In this document: one piece after another, positions 12,021-26,400 of the stretch
How the letters are laid out: each line of letters begins with the position of its first letter
How positions within the stretch are numbered: position 1 is the stretch's first letter
Assembly: GCA_024305405.1 (NCBI GenBank)
Contig: JAKNDB010000018.1
Location: forward strand, 434,001-498,000
Source: Dirofilaria immitis
Lineage: Eukaryota > Nematoda > Chromadorea > Rhabditida > Onchocercidae
Length of the DNA: 64,000 nt
Direction: 5' to 3'
The notes under the pieces: model-generated
The model's input: only the letters and a program-made list of their open reading frames with translations
Databases searched by the model: none
What the model was told of the DNA's origin: nothing
Position numbers and translations under genes: made by a program

Positions 12021-15000
12021 GCAAAATTAGAACGGGTATTAGGTTGCACTGCTGTTTCACGGTCGTCTGTATCAGTGGACGACAATAAAGGCATTGTAGC
12101 CTATCCGGCTGGGTAAATCTTTGCAGATTTTTCATTAATAAAAAAGTTATATTTCTTTTACAGAAATTATTCAACTTACATAACTCTGTTGTTTTTTATT
12201 AAGTTTGCAAAGTTCTTTTGTTTTTGTGATATTTTTTATTTATTCGGCTCGATATTACAAACACAAAATTTTGAGATAAGAATTTTTGACAAAGTTTTAT
12301 TATAATAAAAGCTGAATTGAAAATGAAATAAAATCGAATAATACAAAATGTATAACTTTTGTAAATGAAATCAAAATATCGAAGCAGATATAAGTGGAAC
12401 TAATGTATTTGAAGAACTACTGTAAGGGATCCGATAATATAATCTCATATTAAATGTTGAAATATATATACATAATTTTATTTCTTATTTCAGGGCTACT
12501 GTCATTCTTTATAATCCAAGAAATAACGCCTAAGCCCATTTGATTGGTACAACGAAAAACAGCATAACATGCTTATCATTTTCTCTTTGCGGAAGATACA
12601 TCGCTACTGGAGAAGTATCTTATATAATAACTTACGGGAAAGTATAGTTCCGACCGAGGAACCAAGAAAATTATTCAAGGAATTTAAATTGAATTAATAA
12701 TGTAGCAATAACTTCTTACTTTATTTTCTAAAATTAACTTTCAGGCTGGGCATGAGCCTCGAATACGAATTTGGGAGCTTTACGACACAAAAGGACAGTT
12801 CGCTTTCACTCAGATTGTTGATATAAAACATCATCAATTAGGGATCAGTTGTGTGGTATGCTCTTAGTTGATTTAAAACAGAAATTCTCGATTTTATGAT
12901 TTAGAAAATTCGAAAAATTTTTTCGATTGTTAGCTGAAAATGCATTTGTGGAATATGCTCAAATTGCGGAAATTATTTATAACTAATCAATTTTTAGCGT
13001 TTTACGCCTGATGGGTATTTAGTATCAGTAGGAAATCAACATGATCGCTCGATCGTAGTTTGGGATTGGCGAGCACAACAAAAAATTGCTGAAAATCGTC
13101 TAACTTCGAAAGTAATTGCTCATCACATATTTTCATTTACAAAATTTTTTAATACTTCATGCATAGAACTTTAATTTTCACTTAAGCCTTAATTTGGTTT
13201 AACATGTCTAGATTATCTGTGTGGACTGATATATTCAAAGTGATTTTTTCAGGTTTGTTCAATTGACATTACAGAACAAGGTGGATATGTAACAGTAGGA
13301 ATCAGGCATGTTAAATTTTGGCACGTTGCAAAAAAACCGGAAAGTTCGAAAAGTGTGCCTTTACAGGTATGAGAATCAGTGTAACAAGTAGAATTTTGGT
13401 TAACAATGAAATTTTGTACTTTACTTTTCTTTCAATTAGATTTAAATTTGTTATTTCCAGGGTCGTTCAGCAATTTTGGCTGATCAGCGAAACAATACAT
13501 TTTGGATGTTTGTTGCGCTCCAGATAATCGAACATTCTCAGTTACAGAAACTAGTCTTCTGATTGAATTTCATGACAAAAGGTAGTCATTAAGCAGAAAT
13601 ATTATTAGAGTACTTTTATGTGTTATAAGTTTACTCCAACTATATTTATTTCAGTGCTGTTATTTCATGTTTTTTCATTCTTGCTGCACCCTTTTCTTTT
13701 CTTCCATTTTCATCTGAGCATATATATATTTTTTCATTTATTCATATTATCAAAAATTAATCTGTTAAACCAATATTTCAGTGAGGTATAAACTTATTTT
13801 TAATTGTTTGAAAGATGGAATTAAATGATAACGGTATTCGTTTATTCGATAGTCGAATAAACTAGTGAATAGTAATGTGAAGTTCTTCTAGCTTCAGAAC
13901 ATTTTAACAATTGTGATTTTATAAGAAATTTACATGAATTATTTCAATAATAGAACATCTTTCAGTTAGTGAGTACCTATGACTTGCACAGTGAAATTCC
14001 ACGATCGATAGTGCTTGGAATTGGTGAATTGTTTATTGGTTTTAACAATGGTTTTATTAGATGTTTGGATATCACAACAATGAAGCATAAATTCACGTTC
14101 TGTAAACCACACTATTTATCATGTGATGTTGCGGAAGGCGTAAAACAAGATGCATTATCGCCTGACTCACATCCGTCAGGGTGCAGGTCAGCAGCTTTTT
14201 AATTAAATTTATGAAAATTCAACTTGATAATTTCCTTAGACCTTATGCATCCATCAGTATTTATAAATTTTAACGAAGAAATGAAAAAGAATAATCTAAA
14301 GAAATTATTTTCATTGGAACAGAAAAATAAGCCTTTTAAGAATAGTGAATTCGTTCAAATATGATTGAGATGATAGTTACAAATCTTAGTGCATAAGATA
14401 CTTTGCAGATATCCGGATGTACGTGCATTAACATACAACAAGAAAACTGGGATGCTTACTGTTATTTATAGCGATCGATCTATTTATACATGGCAACAAA
14501 CGGATCGGAATATTCTGAAAATTTCCTCACAACTTTTTCATGTTGGACCAGTAATTTCACTAGAGGTAGATGCTTAGACGAGTACTCTAGTCTTTTTTTT
14601 TATTTCGATATATTTAAAAACAATTTTTGTAGGTTTATCCACCAAATTTTGATTGGTTACCACAAGGTTCAATCATAACGGGTGGTACAGATCAAACTAT
14701 TCGGATGTGGAATGTGGATCATCTATTAAGATCATTTGATGAAGTTTGCTTTTTGGTTTGATTAGTAGTAAATTTTATTTATTTAGAACCATCAGAGAAC
14801 TTAATCTTCACGTTGAATTGTTCTATTTTTTGTAGAACAAGCAGACTTCGTTGCCATACACGAATGTGTTCTCGGAGGATCTGAAAAAGTCATTTTTATC
14901 AGCAACAATGATTCTCAGCTTAGTGAATCACCAGATGGCATGTTTTATTTTGGTTTAAATAAATAAGCTGGTTTGATTTATAGCTACATTGCTTGCTACT

Positions 15001-17443
15001 TGTGTGGTAAATAGTTTAGAAGTAATAAAGGTGGAATAGCAAGTATCAGGGAATTCCTAAATAAATGAATATGTTTCGGTATCATTTTTTTCAGAAGTAT
15101 TTGGAGCATCTTTATCTGATACAGGCAATGGCGTGAAATCTTTGAAAATAAGTCCTGATGGAAAACATCTGGCTGCGGGTAGTCGAGATGGAAATTTATC
15201 GTAAGTTTTTAATTTTTCCAGATGTAAAAAAATCTAAGTAAAATTACTGGTATTATTGGTGCGAAATTTTTATCAAATCATTTTAGATTTAATTTTTAAC
15301 CAAATTGTTTCAGTGTTTATGATTTGACTATACCAACTATGGAAATGATCGCATTTTTTGAAGCACATGAAAGTGACATTATGTGCATGGAGTATTCTGA
15401 TCCACAAAGTCGTGAGTTTGTATTGTAATTTTCTGCTGAAGTGTATACAATTCTTTCTTTTATTCTGATTTTTTTGGCCAATATTATTAAGAAATGAAGA
15501 ATTATTACACCAAATGATAAGTTTCGCTGTTCGTTATTCATAAAAAATATTGAATAGTGTGCTGCAAGAGATAAAAATAACTTAGAACCCACTTTCATTA
15601 CTTATCATTTGATAAATAATATATATATTCTTTGTTTTAATATTTTCTGTTTTATTTCCATCGAATATTTATCAATAATTAATAGATGTGTGCAACGTCT
15701 ATTCTTATAAATGTTTTTAATTACTTATTCCAGCTCGTTATCTGTTAGCTACTGGAAGTCGGGATCGCATGGTACACTTGTTTGATCCACTCAATGGCTA
15801 CCAGCCATTAGCAAGTATTGATGATCATACGAGTACTGTCAATTCAATACTTTTTGTGGAGGTTTGTAATAAATTTTGCTAAATGCTACAAAAATTTTCT
15901 ACTTTTTATTTTTATTTTGTATATATCCTTTCAATGTTTAAGAAAGGCTAAATGGCTGTGTTTCAGGAAGCAAATAGTTTGCAGTTAATAAGTTCTGCTG
16001 CTGATCGTTCAATCGTAATTAGGAGAATGATCGATTCAGAAGTGATTTTGCATTTCAAATTAACTTCATTATTTATTGATGAAGCAACATTTGCTATGAA
16101 TAATTTTAGAGTATTAAAACAGGGGCTACAAAGCTCGATCAGAATATTTAATTAAACAACGTGAAACAGAATATTATTTACTCATTTTTGGGAATGCAAT
16201 TGGATCTGTTATTGCGCAACTTTTTCCAAACTTGTTTTTTCCATTAAGAGCATAAATCTTAAACGATTTATTTACTGAAAAAATATTTTGATTTTTGTAT
16301 GATTTCAGTTAAATATAAACATCCTTTGCAGCCATCTTCGGTGACTTTTTCACGTATAACCCATATAAAGTCGCAATTTGGCTTGAACTATGTCGTCCTA
16401 AGTACTGATGGAATGGTTTCTGCTTGCCAGGATCGTCAACTTCGGATATATTCGTTTCAGGAAAGCTTGTAAAACAGATTAAAGGCGCTGCAAGTGATGA
16501 TGGACAGCTTACCAAGGTTGTTAATCATCTGTTTAATAGATTTTATTTCATGTCCCAGATTTGTAGAAACTGAATTTTTTAGTGAATGTGATCTCCAACC
16601 TGTAAACAACTTTTAAAAACTTTGGAAATTTTAAATTATATTAACTTTTTAAATCTTATATCGTCACCATCTTTTATTGTTCAAATCATATAGGTGCGAC
16701 TGGATCCGTCAGGAATTTATGCTGCAACGGTGTGTACAAATCGAAATGTTTATATCATTGATATAGCTACTGGAGAATTTGCTGCTGTATTAACTGGTCA
16801 GTCGGATAACGTCACAGATATTGCTTTTTCCGCTGATTGCAGGTTAATTTCAAGATCAGATGAAATTTAAACTTTCAGCTCAATTGGAGATAATATATTC
16901 ATATAATAAAGGATAGTATCATCCAAGATATTCTTAACCTCATGTCGGATCACTATATTATAAATTCTAGGATATTCAGAAATATTTATTTATTAGTGAT
17001 TGCTAAAAATTTGAGAAGAAAATTGTTCTTAAGAAAAAGAATTCAACTTTTTCTCTTCGTTAAGACTTTTAAGTTATAAAAAAAAGTTTAGCTTTAAAAT
17101 CATTTTTTGTATATCATAACTGCTCATAACGTTTAGTTATATCAAATTTCTGAAATTAGATAGGTGATCTACTTCAACAATATATGGAAATCTTGAACTT
17201 TAAAAACATTTCGATAAAATATTATTTCCAGACTGTTTTATTTTCACAGAGCATAGCGTATAACAATCATTTTGCTGTGATTTACTTGAAAAATTGCAGG
17301 CGTTTATATGTCGTATCCTATAGCGGTTGTATTTTCGTATGGCGATTATCCAATTTTCTTGTCAGCAAAATGATGGCTGCTACACAAAAATCTCAAATTG
17401 TCAGGAATACTGGCGCTCTAGGAATAGAAAAATTTTGTGAACG
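12021..17443 (+). other. WD40 half of the MAPKBP1/WDR62-like protein
   Basis: Exons by acceptor, donor and phase: 12021-12112, 12494-12614, 12745-12855, 12998-13111, 13253-13366, 13461-13581, 13966-14186, 14409-14565, 14633-14743, 14836-14952, 15095-15200, 15314-15411, 15734-15861, 15967-16041, 16332-16516, 16694-16842 and 17300-17443. Together they cover two WD40 propellers as in the vertebrate family. Frame breaks lie at 13500-13503 (T run), 13577-13580 (A run), 14884-14888 (A run) and 16460-16461 (GG). Adding one base at each restores both the family sequence and the exit phase of the exon. The TAA at 12531-12533 sits where human family members have Gln (NPRKHKQ-type segment). Confidence 0.85.
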
Positions 17444-20400
17444 GTATTTTTCAGAATAATATTAGTTCAGTTTTTGTCCGTTTCTTTTTCTTCTTCACCT
17501 TTTTATTCTCTTTATATAACATGAAAACGAACCTTCAAATTCTCTTATGAAAAATTTTTATTAGGTCCGAAACACCTGATAGTTTGTTGGGAAGTGGTAG
17601 TGATGCAGCTGGTGATGAACACATGGAATATCTTCGAAATGCGAGGGTTAACTTTTACTTTCCATTTTTTTGTTTCTAATTTAAATTGTAGTACTAAATA
17701 ACAATTAAGAGAAAAAAATCACTTTTAGTACTATCAGATTTTTAAGAAAAAATCATTGTACAGTTGACAACATGAAGTTTATTCTTGGTTATTTCGCAAT
17801 GTCACTTCACAAATACATTTCTAATGGCAGTTCCATATTATTTTGAAATTTCGATAAAAGTTTTCTGAAAAATGTTGATGGCTTAAAAATTTTGTTGATT
17901 TCGTCTTTTTAAAATTGTTTCAATATTTTCTAACTTAGCAAACATATGAGTTAGCATTTAGAGAATGCTACACTCTTATACGCTAACTTTTTTATTTTAA
18001 TTTATGACATATTAGTATTCTCGGAGATCAGTAACATAAGCATTAGCGGATTTTAGTATTAAATATGGAAATATATATGCAGATCTTATTTTAAATAATT
18101 CAATTTAAATCTTTTAGGACATTTATTTCATTTTTTTTTCACTTCTGGCACCCACTACTTTTACAATGATATTATGTTGATGAATGACTTTATTCGTTCT
18201 TAAATCAAAGAATTAATATCATTGTAGGTGAAAGATTCAGAATCCGAATTTGGTTCATTAAGTAGTATTAAAATTGGTGATGAAGATTCAGATAGCTGTA
18301 TGGGGCGAAAGTCAAAAACGATGGTAACTCCATTTAGCAGTGCGATTACAGAGTATGTTTTTTCTTTTTTTTTTTTCATTTCATGAATTTTTATCTTAGC
18401 TTTTAAATGCGATAATTTATTCTTTATTTCGTCAATAATAGGAAAACGGAGCTAGCCATTCATTTTATATATTTTCGTGAAAGTTATTATTCTACAACTT
18501 TATTATACCATCCTTGACCTTCATTCTTATTAATGCCTAATGTATCTACTCATTCTGCAGTGGAAAATGAAAGTACGGCAATTTAGAATAGTTATGCAGA
18601 CATACGCGACTGATCTGTAAACAATGTGCATTCATTTTAAGAAGTAGTTGAGACATAAAGAGAACAAACAAGTAGTGAAATTTGTCGCATTGTTTACATA
18701 TTTGAATATTATTTATCTCTCAGCACTAGGTTCAATCAGTTTTTTCTATTCAGAATTAAACTTATATTTAAAAAATGACACAAACATTTTTTGTTTTAAT
18801 TTCAGTTTTTTCTATTGCCTTCTCAGCTGCTATCATAATTCCTTATTTAAGGTTGCACTTCATTATTCTTTCTCACATTTATATTAAAATTTCTATCTTA
18901 TGCAGCTGATTTTGAGTAATTTTTGTAAAAAATTCCCTAATAGTATGTTAATTAAAAATAATTAATATGGCTGGAAATATATTATTGATTAAAATATTAC
19001 TATGTTTCTTTTCCATTGATTAAAATATTGCTATATTTCTTGATACGCCTAATAAATACCATTTTTAATGTATAACTGCTACATCTCTTTGTTCATGTTA
19101 ATTGTTAATTTCTATCTAAAAATTGCAAGTCACTGAACCTTTCTCAGTTTCATATAGCTCGAAATTAAGAATCCAGCAAGACGTTGAAGTATTGATGTTC
19201 TCATTTTCTTTCTGTGAAAAAATTTCGGCATTATTTTATTATCTGATTTTGCCTTTATCTTCCGTTTAATTTTTTTATCGTTCTAATTTTCTTTTATAAC
19301 ATTTTGTGATTTTCCTGAAAATTTTCGTGGCGGAAAGTTTTTTCTTAAAAAAACTAATAGCATGGAATTTCTCCTGAGCACAGCTGTCAGTAAGAGATGC
19401 CTTTGTAGTTGGAATTAATTCTCTGATGGATTGTGGCACATAAAGTGTAAATACTTTTCTGAGAATTATTGATTACCTATTCAGCTAATTGTTTTAGAAA
19501 ACATAGCGTGGGAGGACCAGAAATAGTTCTGAGAATCAATTTTTAGTTTTAAATTTCTATAGATGGTAGTTGCAGTGATGATTTCGAATTGAAACGAATG
19601 ACAACAGAAGTCGTGAGACGCAGTACAAGTGGGATGATGAATGAACAGCTTACGAGTTGGGATGCTGCTTCAGCAGTTAATGGTAATTATTTCAGTTTTA
19701 ACTATTTTAATTCTATAGTTTTTAAATTAAAAAATTATGAAAAATTTTCGACATATTTATAGCGATTTCTGAATTCATATTGATAATATTGGAATTGTTT
19801 CGGAATTATCGCTCTATTTTGATCTTCTACTTTTAATCTGATATCATTTCGATTTTATAAGTTGCACTGGTTTTATTAAATTTATTGATAATTGTAATAA
19901 TGATATTATTTTAAATTTCTTCTTGTAGAATTGTTTTATTATTTATTTTTGCAAGGAAAGGATTGTTCTGTTTCAGCTAACTTCTCGAAAGGAGGTTATA
20001 ATATCATTATTATAGGTATTTTATGCTCTGTCCATAACTTTTTACAAGAAATAGGAATAATTAAAATCTTGCATTAAATAAAAAAATTACTTGCTTGCTG
20101 GATTTATTGCTTCATAATTTCAATTTAGCATTAATATTTAACGAATTAAGAGGAATAAAATTTTATATTCAAAATAACAATCTATTATCATTTACCAATC
20201 AATTATCGATCAGTTATTACCAATTTGTCCTTGGTTGTTAATTGCAGATGATTTTGATTTTATTGGTTAACTGTTGAAGAAATGAAAAGATTTTTCTTGA
20301 AAGTATCAATTTTATGATATTATAAATTGATAACGAAGGTAGTAGTATGTATTTTCACTACAATTTTCTTCATTGATTTTCTTTACTTTCATTTTTTTAT

Positions 20401-23400
20401 TAATCTTTTTTCTCTTACGTTTCTTCATTTCATCTGTTCACTTTTTCTTTCCATTTCTGTCACTCTTCTCTGTCTTTGCCTAATTTGTACTGAAATTTGA
20501 TATTTCAGGTATATATATATATGCTCATGCTGTGCATGATTATCTGATCCATCTTCCATGTTATCAAGTTCATTGATTCTTTTAGATTTCTCCGATGATG
20601 AGCGAACACTATCATCACTAACAACAAGTGCACGCAGATATTCAGGGACAATGAACTTTAGCCAACAGCGATTAGGCAGTAACGTAACCATTGGAAGTGG
20701 AGGAGGGAATGCTTGCAATATAAACGATACACCTTTAAATTTACGATTTACTCACCTGCCGGAGACAACTGCTGCAATGATATGTCCTAATGGTGCTGGA
20801 AATGGCGTTGATATTGTTAAGGGAGAAAACGCTGATAGTCATGGATCATCAGCGACGGTAACGGGAAGTGATATTTTATTGCGAAAGTCACGAAAAAGTG
20901 GGATGATCTGACAGTTAACCATATTGAAGGTATGTTATTCTGTATCATGCTTAACTGAAGATTGATAACACAGTTTTGATAACACAATTGGCAGATTTAG
21001 ACTTTAGCTCTATAATATGCCAAAATGATCTATATCTGTCTTTTAGTTTAATTTTAAAATAAAAATAATCTATTCGAATCTGATTGGCCCGAAAGATTTG
21101 TTTAAAAATTGATCTATGCATAACATTGTGAATATTCATACAATTTTTTCGTGCGATGAGTTAATTTATTTGACCATTTAGATACACCAGCTTACGTATC
21201 ATCATCATCCTTGATATCAAATTCATTTGGTGTGCCTTCCACTGAAACACACGTTTGCTCGTCATCTATGAAACCATCATCATCTAAGGAAAATGTTTTA
21301 AGTGGTTTTATGACTATGAATGGTAATCAGATAGAGTATTCACCGCGTTCACCGGAGCGAACTGTTCACAAAAGTTTGTTGTTACTAACAAATGGATTTT
21401 TGGATTTCTTTTTCCTATTTTTGTAATTAATGTTTCGAATAAACAAAATTCTTAATTGATATGTCAAATTCCGAAAAGAACTAGGATGCTATTTTTCGGG
21501 CCTCGAAAGATTTGAACCAGAAAGACTTCATAATATTAATTTTATTTTTTAGAAATACCGAATTCCATATCAGCGCCCGGAATTGCTGAATTGCAGCAGA
21601 ATGTCCCTTCTTTTTCACTCAATAATTCAATACGAAATTCTGATGAATCACTTGTTAACGTTTCACCATCCATGTTTCCTCAATCACCTAATTCGTCATT
21701 CAGTCGGGCTAGTATGAAACGTTATAGTTTAACAAAACGCTTGAAAGGGATTAGGGGTAGTGAGGTTTGTTGTTTTAATATTTATCAATTATTTCATATT
21801 TAAATAATCCATTATTTCCAATCAAAGTTCTCTTCCTGTATTATAAAACTCAGTTCGTTAATTAATCAACAGTGTAATATTTTCAAAATATAATTTAATA
21901 TGAAATTTTGAGAGACTTATGTGATAATATTTTAAGAACGTTTAAAATTTTTATAATGTGAGAAATGTTATATGTTTCTAGTCGCAAACAGTTTGGACGC
22001 CACCTTTGATCGGTACTAGGCGATCGGCAAGCAATATGCATTATACTACAATATCGGGACGAACAATCCCAATGACACGACGAAGTTAGTTCATATTTAT
22101 TTAATCTTCTTATCTACTTAATTTTCTTTAATCTCCTAATTTATTTTTAAAAATTTTTTTTAAATCTTCAAGCAATCTTTCAGTTTATGTTGTTTGAAAT
22201 ATTCTCATTTCTTGAAATTGCCTGACAAATGGATAGATTACGTTGTATAGATGAATTAAGTTGTTTTATTAATCCTTATTTTTTCCAAAACCCTAACTTT
22301 TCTTAATATTGAAAGATAGTGCTTTACTTTTACTTTTTGGTCTAATTCTGGAAATATATTTTGATAGCTGACTATAATCCACCTTTAAGTACTGTGTTTT
22401 ACGAGTGCTTGCAAATGTTATCTTTAATTTTAAGTATATATAGCACTTCAGCACCTGCACTTAATATATTATGTGTTTTGTTTTCCTCTGTTGTGTTTTG
22501 TTGTTGATTATAATTTTTGAGAATTTGCATGCATAGCTCTTGATTTACTATCAATTTCGCACATTTACACTGGTTTCAATTATATATGCTATATGCTACT
22601 TTTTTAACGAAATTCTTATTATCATAATCTTGATAGATAAATAAATGTGCGTAGTATTGTTCCGAACAACTTATGTAGCATGTATGTCACTCTTCTATAT
22701 GTACCGATGCTTCTGCTTTCTTATAGAATGTTGTTGTCCATGCACTGTGCTTTTGTTTTGCTTTCAGAATCCGATTTGCACATCACTTTATCGCGTTTAT
22801 ATCAGCAGCAGCAGCAACAACAAGAAAAGAATAGCTTAAATATTTCGGTCATAGGTCGAGCTTTAAGTCCATTGGCTCGTTGTCAAGTGATTAATGATGT
22901 TATCAAAAATCGACGAATATCAATTGCAGGAGGTTTTAATTTGTTATAGCAAACAGCAGCACACTGTTATATAATATCTATTCACCGCTGAGATTTTGTT
23001 GGCATGCTTTTTGGTGATCGATGGTTATTATTTACTTTGTATTCAGATTACTGAATATACAGGATTGAACTTTGTGATGATGGTTTAGATTTATTCAGAA
23101 TTCGAATTTAAGGTGTACTTTGCAAGTGTAACGTTAAAAAATTCTTTTTCACTGTAATGTTTCCTGTTATTTCACTTGCTATACAAAACTTCTCCATTCA
23201 TAAATAAAAATGAACTTTTTTATAACGTTTGCATTTTATTTTTAACATTCCAAAATTTTGAATCCTTTTTCTCCCTCGAGTTATGTAAGATAAAATGCTT
23301 TTTAAGACGATTTTAAAAATCTTGAAACGAAAATTCTTGTTTATACAAAAATAATCATTTCATATGTAAATTTATTGGCACAATATTTTCTGTTCCTATC

Positions 23401-26400
23401 AGTTATTTTTAGTTAGGAAATAAGCAATGGACGAAAAATTTTTAAATTGATCAAAAGAGCTCTTCTCATATTTCATTTTTTTGTTCGGTTTTAACATAAG
23501 TTAGCAGCTTTTGTTTGCATTCAAAAGTTTCCATAGGCAGAAATGTTTATTTCTGTTGATTAATTAAACTTCTAAATTTTGTGGGCTAATTAAACTTGAA
23601 ATTTCTGTATTTCTTTATTTTTCAAATATCGTTTTTTTTTTAATATATGAAGAGTAATTGAAAATATGTGGAATGTTTACGAATTAAACTGTTTAAAGTT
23701 TCGAATGAAGATATTTGATACTTTCATTCGAAATTGAGAATAAAAACGCAATATTTATTTATTTCCAGAAGATGATTATGCCTCATCTGACCTCCATTTA
23801 CGCAGTCGAAGTCAAAGTCCTTCACAGCTTGCGCTCAATATTCTGGGAAATGGAAAACGACAGCGACAAGTAAAGAATCTTGATTTGATTAAAATATAGA
23901 TGTTTAATTATTTAATATAAGAATTTAATTATTTCCGATTTATTTTTGCGTGCCCCAGATAAAATTTTGATTTATAGAAACTTTTTTGAGCATTACATAA
24001 GTTTTGTAATTTCTTAGGATTCTGATATGTCGACATACTCAGTTATGACATCGGCTTCTACTCGCTTGACACCATCATCTTCACGAACCAATCTTCGAAC
24101 AGTTACACTTAATAAACAGCAATCATCGCAGACACTGAATCGATTAGCAGGATTACGTGACAGGTATTTTTTTATGAAGGAGTATCCATGACTTATGATT
24201 TTAACATCAGAAGCTGCAGACATCCAGGATTGAGTTGTTCCAAATATATTAGTGATGAATTTTATCTTCTGATTAATTTTCGTTTATAATTTGCTGTAAC
24301 TTAAAATTCAGAAAACTATAATAACCCTCATACTCTTTTCAACGAAACAAATTTAAAAGTTTTAAAGAAAAAATCGTTCCATCGTCTGTATAATCTTTAA
24401 ATAAAAATTCAGCATTTTAATTAATGTTTAGGCATACTTCGGTATCATAAGTAAATTTGTAAATATTTTCGGAATTCGCGAACATAATAATTATATATCA
24501 GTCATACAGCTTTAAGTTTCAATCAATAATACCATTTCTTGTTTAATAATTGCCACTCTGATATTTATTAAACTAGGATATGTCTACCATTCGCTCTAGC
24601 AGTTTGATCACTCAATTCGTTGCATCTCATTTCTGGGGAGTATTGCCACGTAGCAGAATCGGTTATTAGTGATAATAATTATTTAGTGATGTCTATTTTT
24701 CAGCATTTTTAATTCTGGAATTTATGTGAGTGAAAAGTATCAGTTGTGTTGAAAAAATATATATGTCATCTTAATACCTTATGAATTATTATTTATATAT
24801 TTTACATGATTTGAATTATCTGTTATGCCATTTATGTTTCCTCATTCCATTTTTCTATTTGACAAAAATCGTAAAATTTCCGGCCTATGCTAAGTTTATA
24901 ATTCTTTTAAGCAGATCGAATAATTTAAGCTATGACTTCTTATTATATTGTTAACAGTTCTAATTTTGTCCTAGAAAAGGCATGGTATAAATCTGATTAT
25001 TATCTCTTTTCTGTTTTCTGCCTTCGTACATGAGCTCTAAATTTATTCATGCTGAAAAGACGGGATATTTTTAAATAACATTGATGATTTTTAATTTATC
25101 GCACCATTTAAGTTGTTTTTAACTGATGGAGAATTTGAAAATCTTGGATTATTTGAAAATTAATTGCTTTCAGATTGCGTAAATCTCAGGAGAATTTGGC
25201 TGGGTCTTTGATCGATGATGGTTTTGCAGCGGTTTATCCAAACATTATGTCGCGTTCAAAATCATTTGGTAATCTTCGAGTAACAGCTGCTACACCGCTA
25301 AATGGAAATCGATCTGGGTTTACTTTACTTGGTACCAATAGCGATGTTGGTAAATCATATCTATCACGATTGAATGCTGATTCTACCCCTGTGTAAATAA
25401 TTTCTGAGTTTTTTTCACAAAACTTATCGTAAAAATCACATATTGAATTAGTCTTCTATAACCGTGGAGTATTGTAACTTATAGCAAAAGTACTGTATTA
25501 TAAAAGCGGTGATGTTATTATGGAAAAATTTGGCATTTCCATTCAATTAGTATTGCTCCGTGTTTTTTAATGAAAAAAAAAACTTTTTCAATATGCTTTT
25601 ATAATAATGCCCATGAATTGATTGTTAATGATTAATTCACATTTATGCGTTGTATTCTGCAAACTTTTTCTCTCATTTTTTTTTCTAACAATGATGTTAT
25701 TTTATTAGTCTTTCCTTACTTTCAGCAAGATTTGGTTATGATTTAAACATATCTTTGATTTGTTGAATTAAATTGATAGCTGTTCTGTTTTTTCTTCTAT
25801 GTTCATAATTCTTTTCGCAGTTGCTACCAACAGATTTAATAATTTTCAGTGGTGCATCCGGATTAAACATCCGAAATCGTTTGATTGCTCGATCAATGGG
25901 AAATTTGTATAATACCTCAGAAAAAAATGATACATTTATTACTAGCAATCTTTTGAGTCAAACAGAAATACCATCAAATACAAAAACGGAACGAAATTTA
26001 GCAAAAGCTATCGAAAATCTAAAGAAAGCGAGGTATGTGAAATTCGTTTCTTTGTGCTAATCATCTAAATTATTGAATCTCGAAATTTTTTCCAATTTTT
26101 TATTCCATTCATCATTTGCTTCATAAAGCATAATTTCTTGAGATTGACGAGAAATCATTTTTAGTTAGTTAGAAAAATTTTTTCATCATTTATAGGGAAG
26201 TAGATATTTTTAATGATTGTTATAAAGCAATGCTTTAAGTCAGGTTGGGTATTTGTGATTTTTTCTGTTCCAACTTAATATCTTTTTAGCAATACAGATC
26301 TTTCGAAGTTGGAAATTAGTGAAACAGAGGAAGTTTTGCTTGAGACAGAAAAATGAAACAGGGCAATTGTTTCCGTTAGCGCTTTCATCACGCAGTCAAA

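Noticed and set aside
14836..14952. Reading exon 14836 in one unbroken frame (QADFVAIHECVLGG start)
   Set aside because: The entry phase does not match the upstream exon, whereas the other frame gives a good family match (YTNVFSEDLKK) followed by a one-base loss in an A run.
20425..20718. Minus-strand frame of 97 codons
   Set aside because: It is the shadow of the plus-strand Ser-rich exon at 20586-20929.
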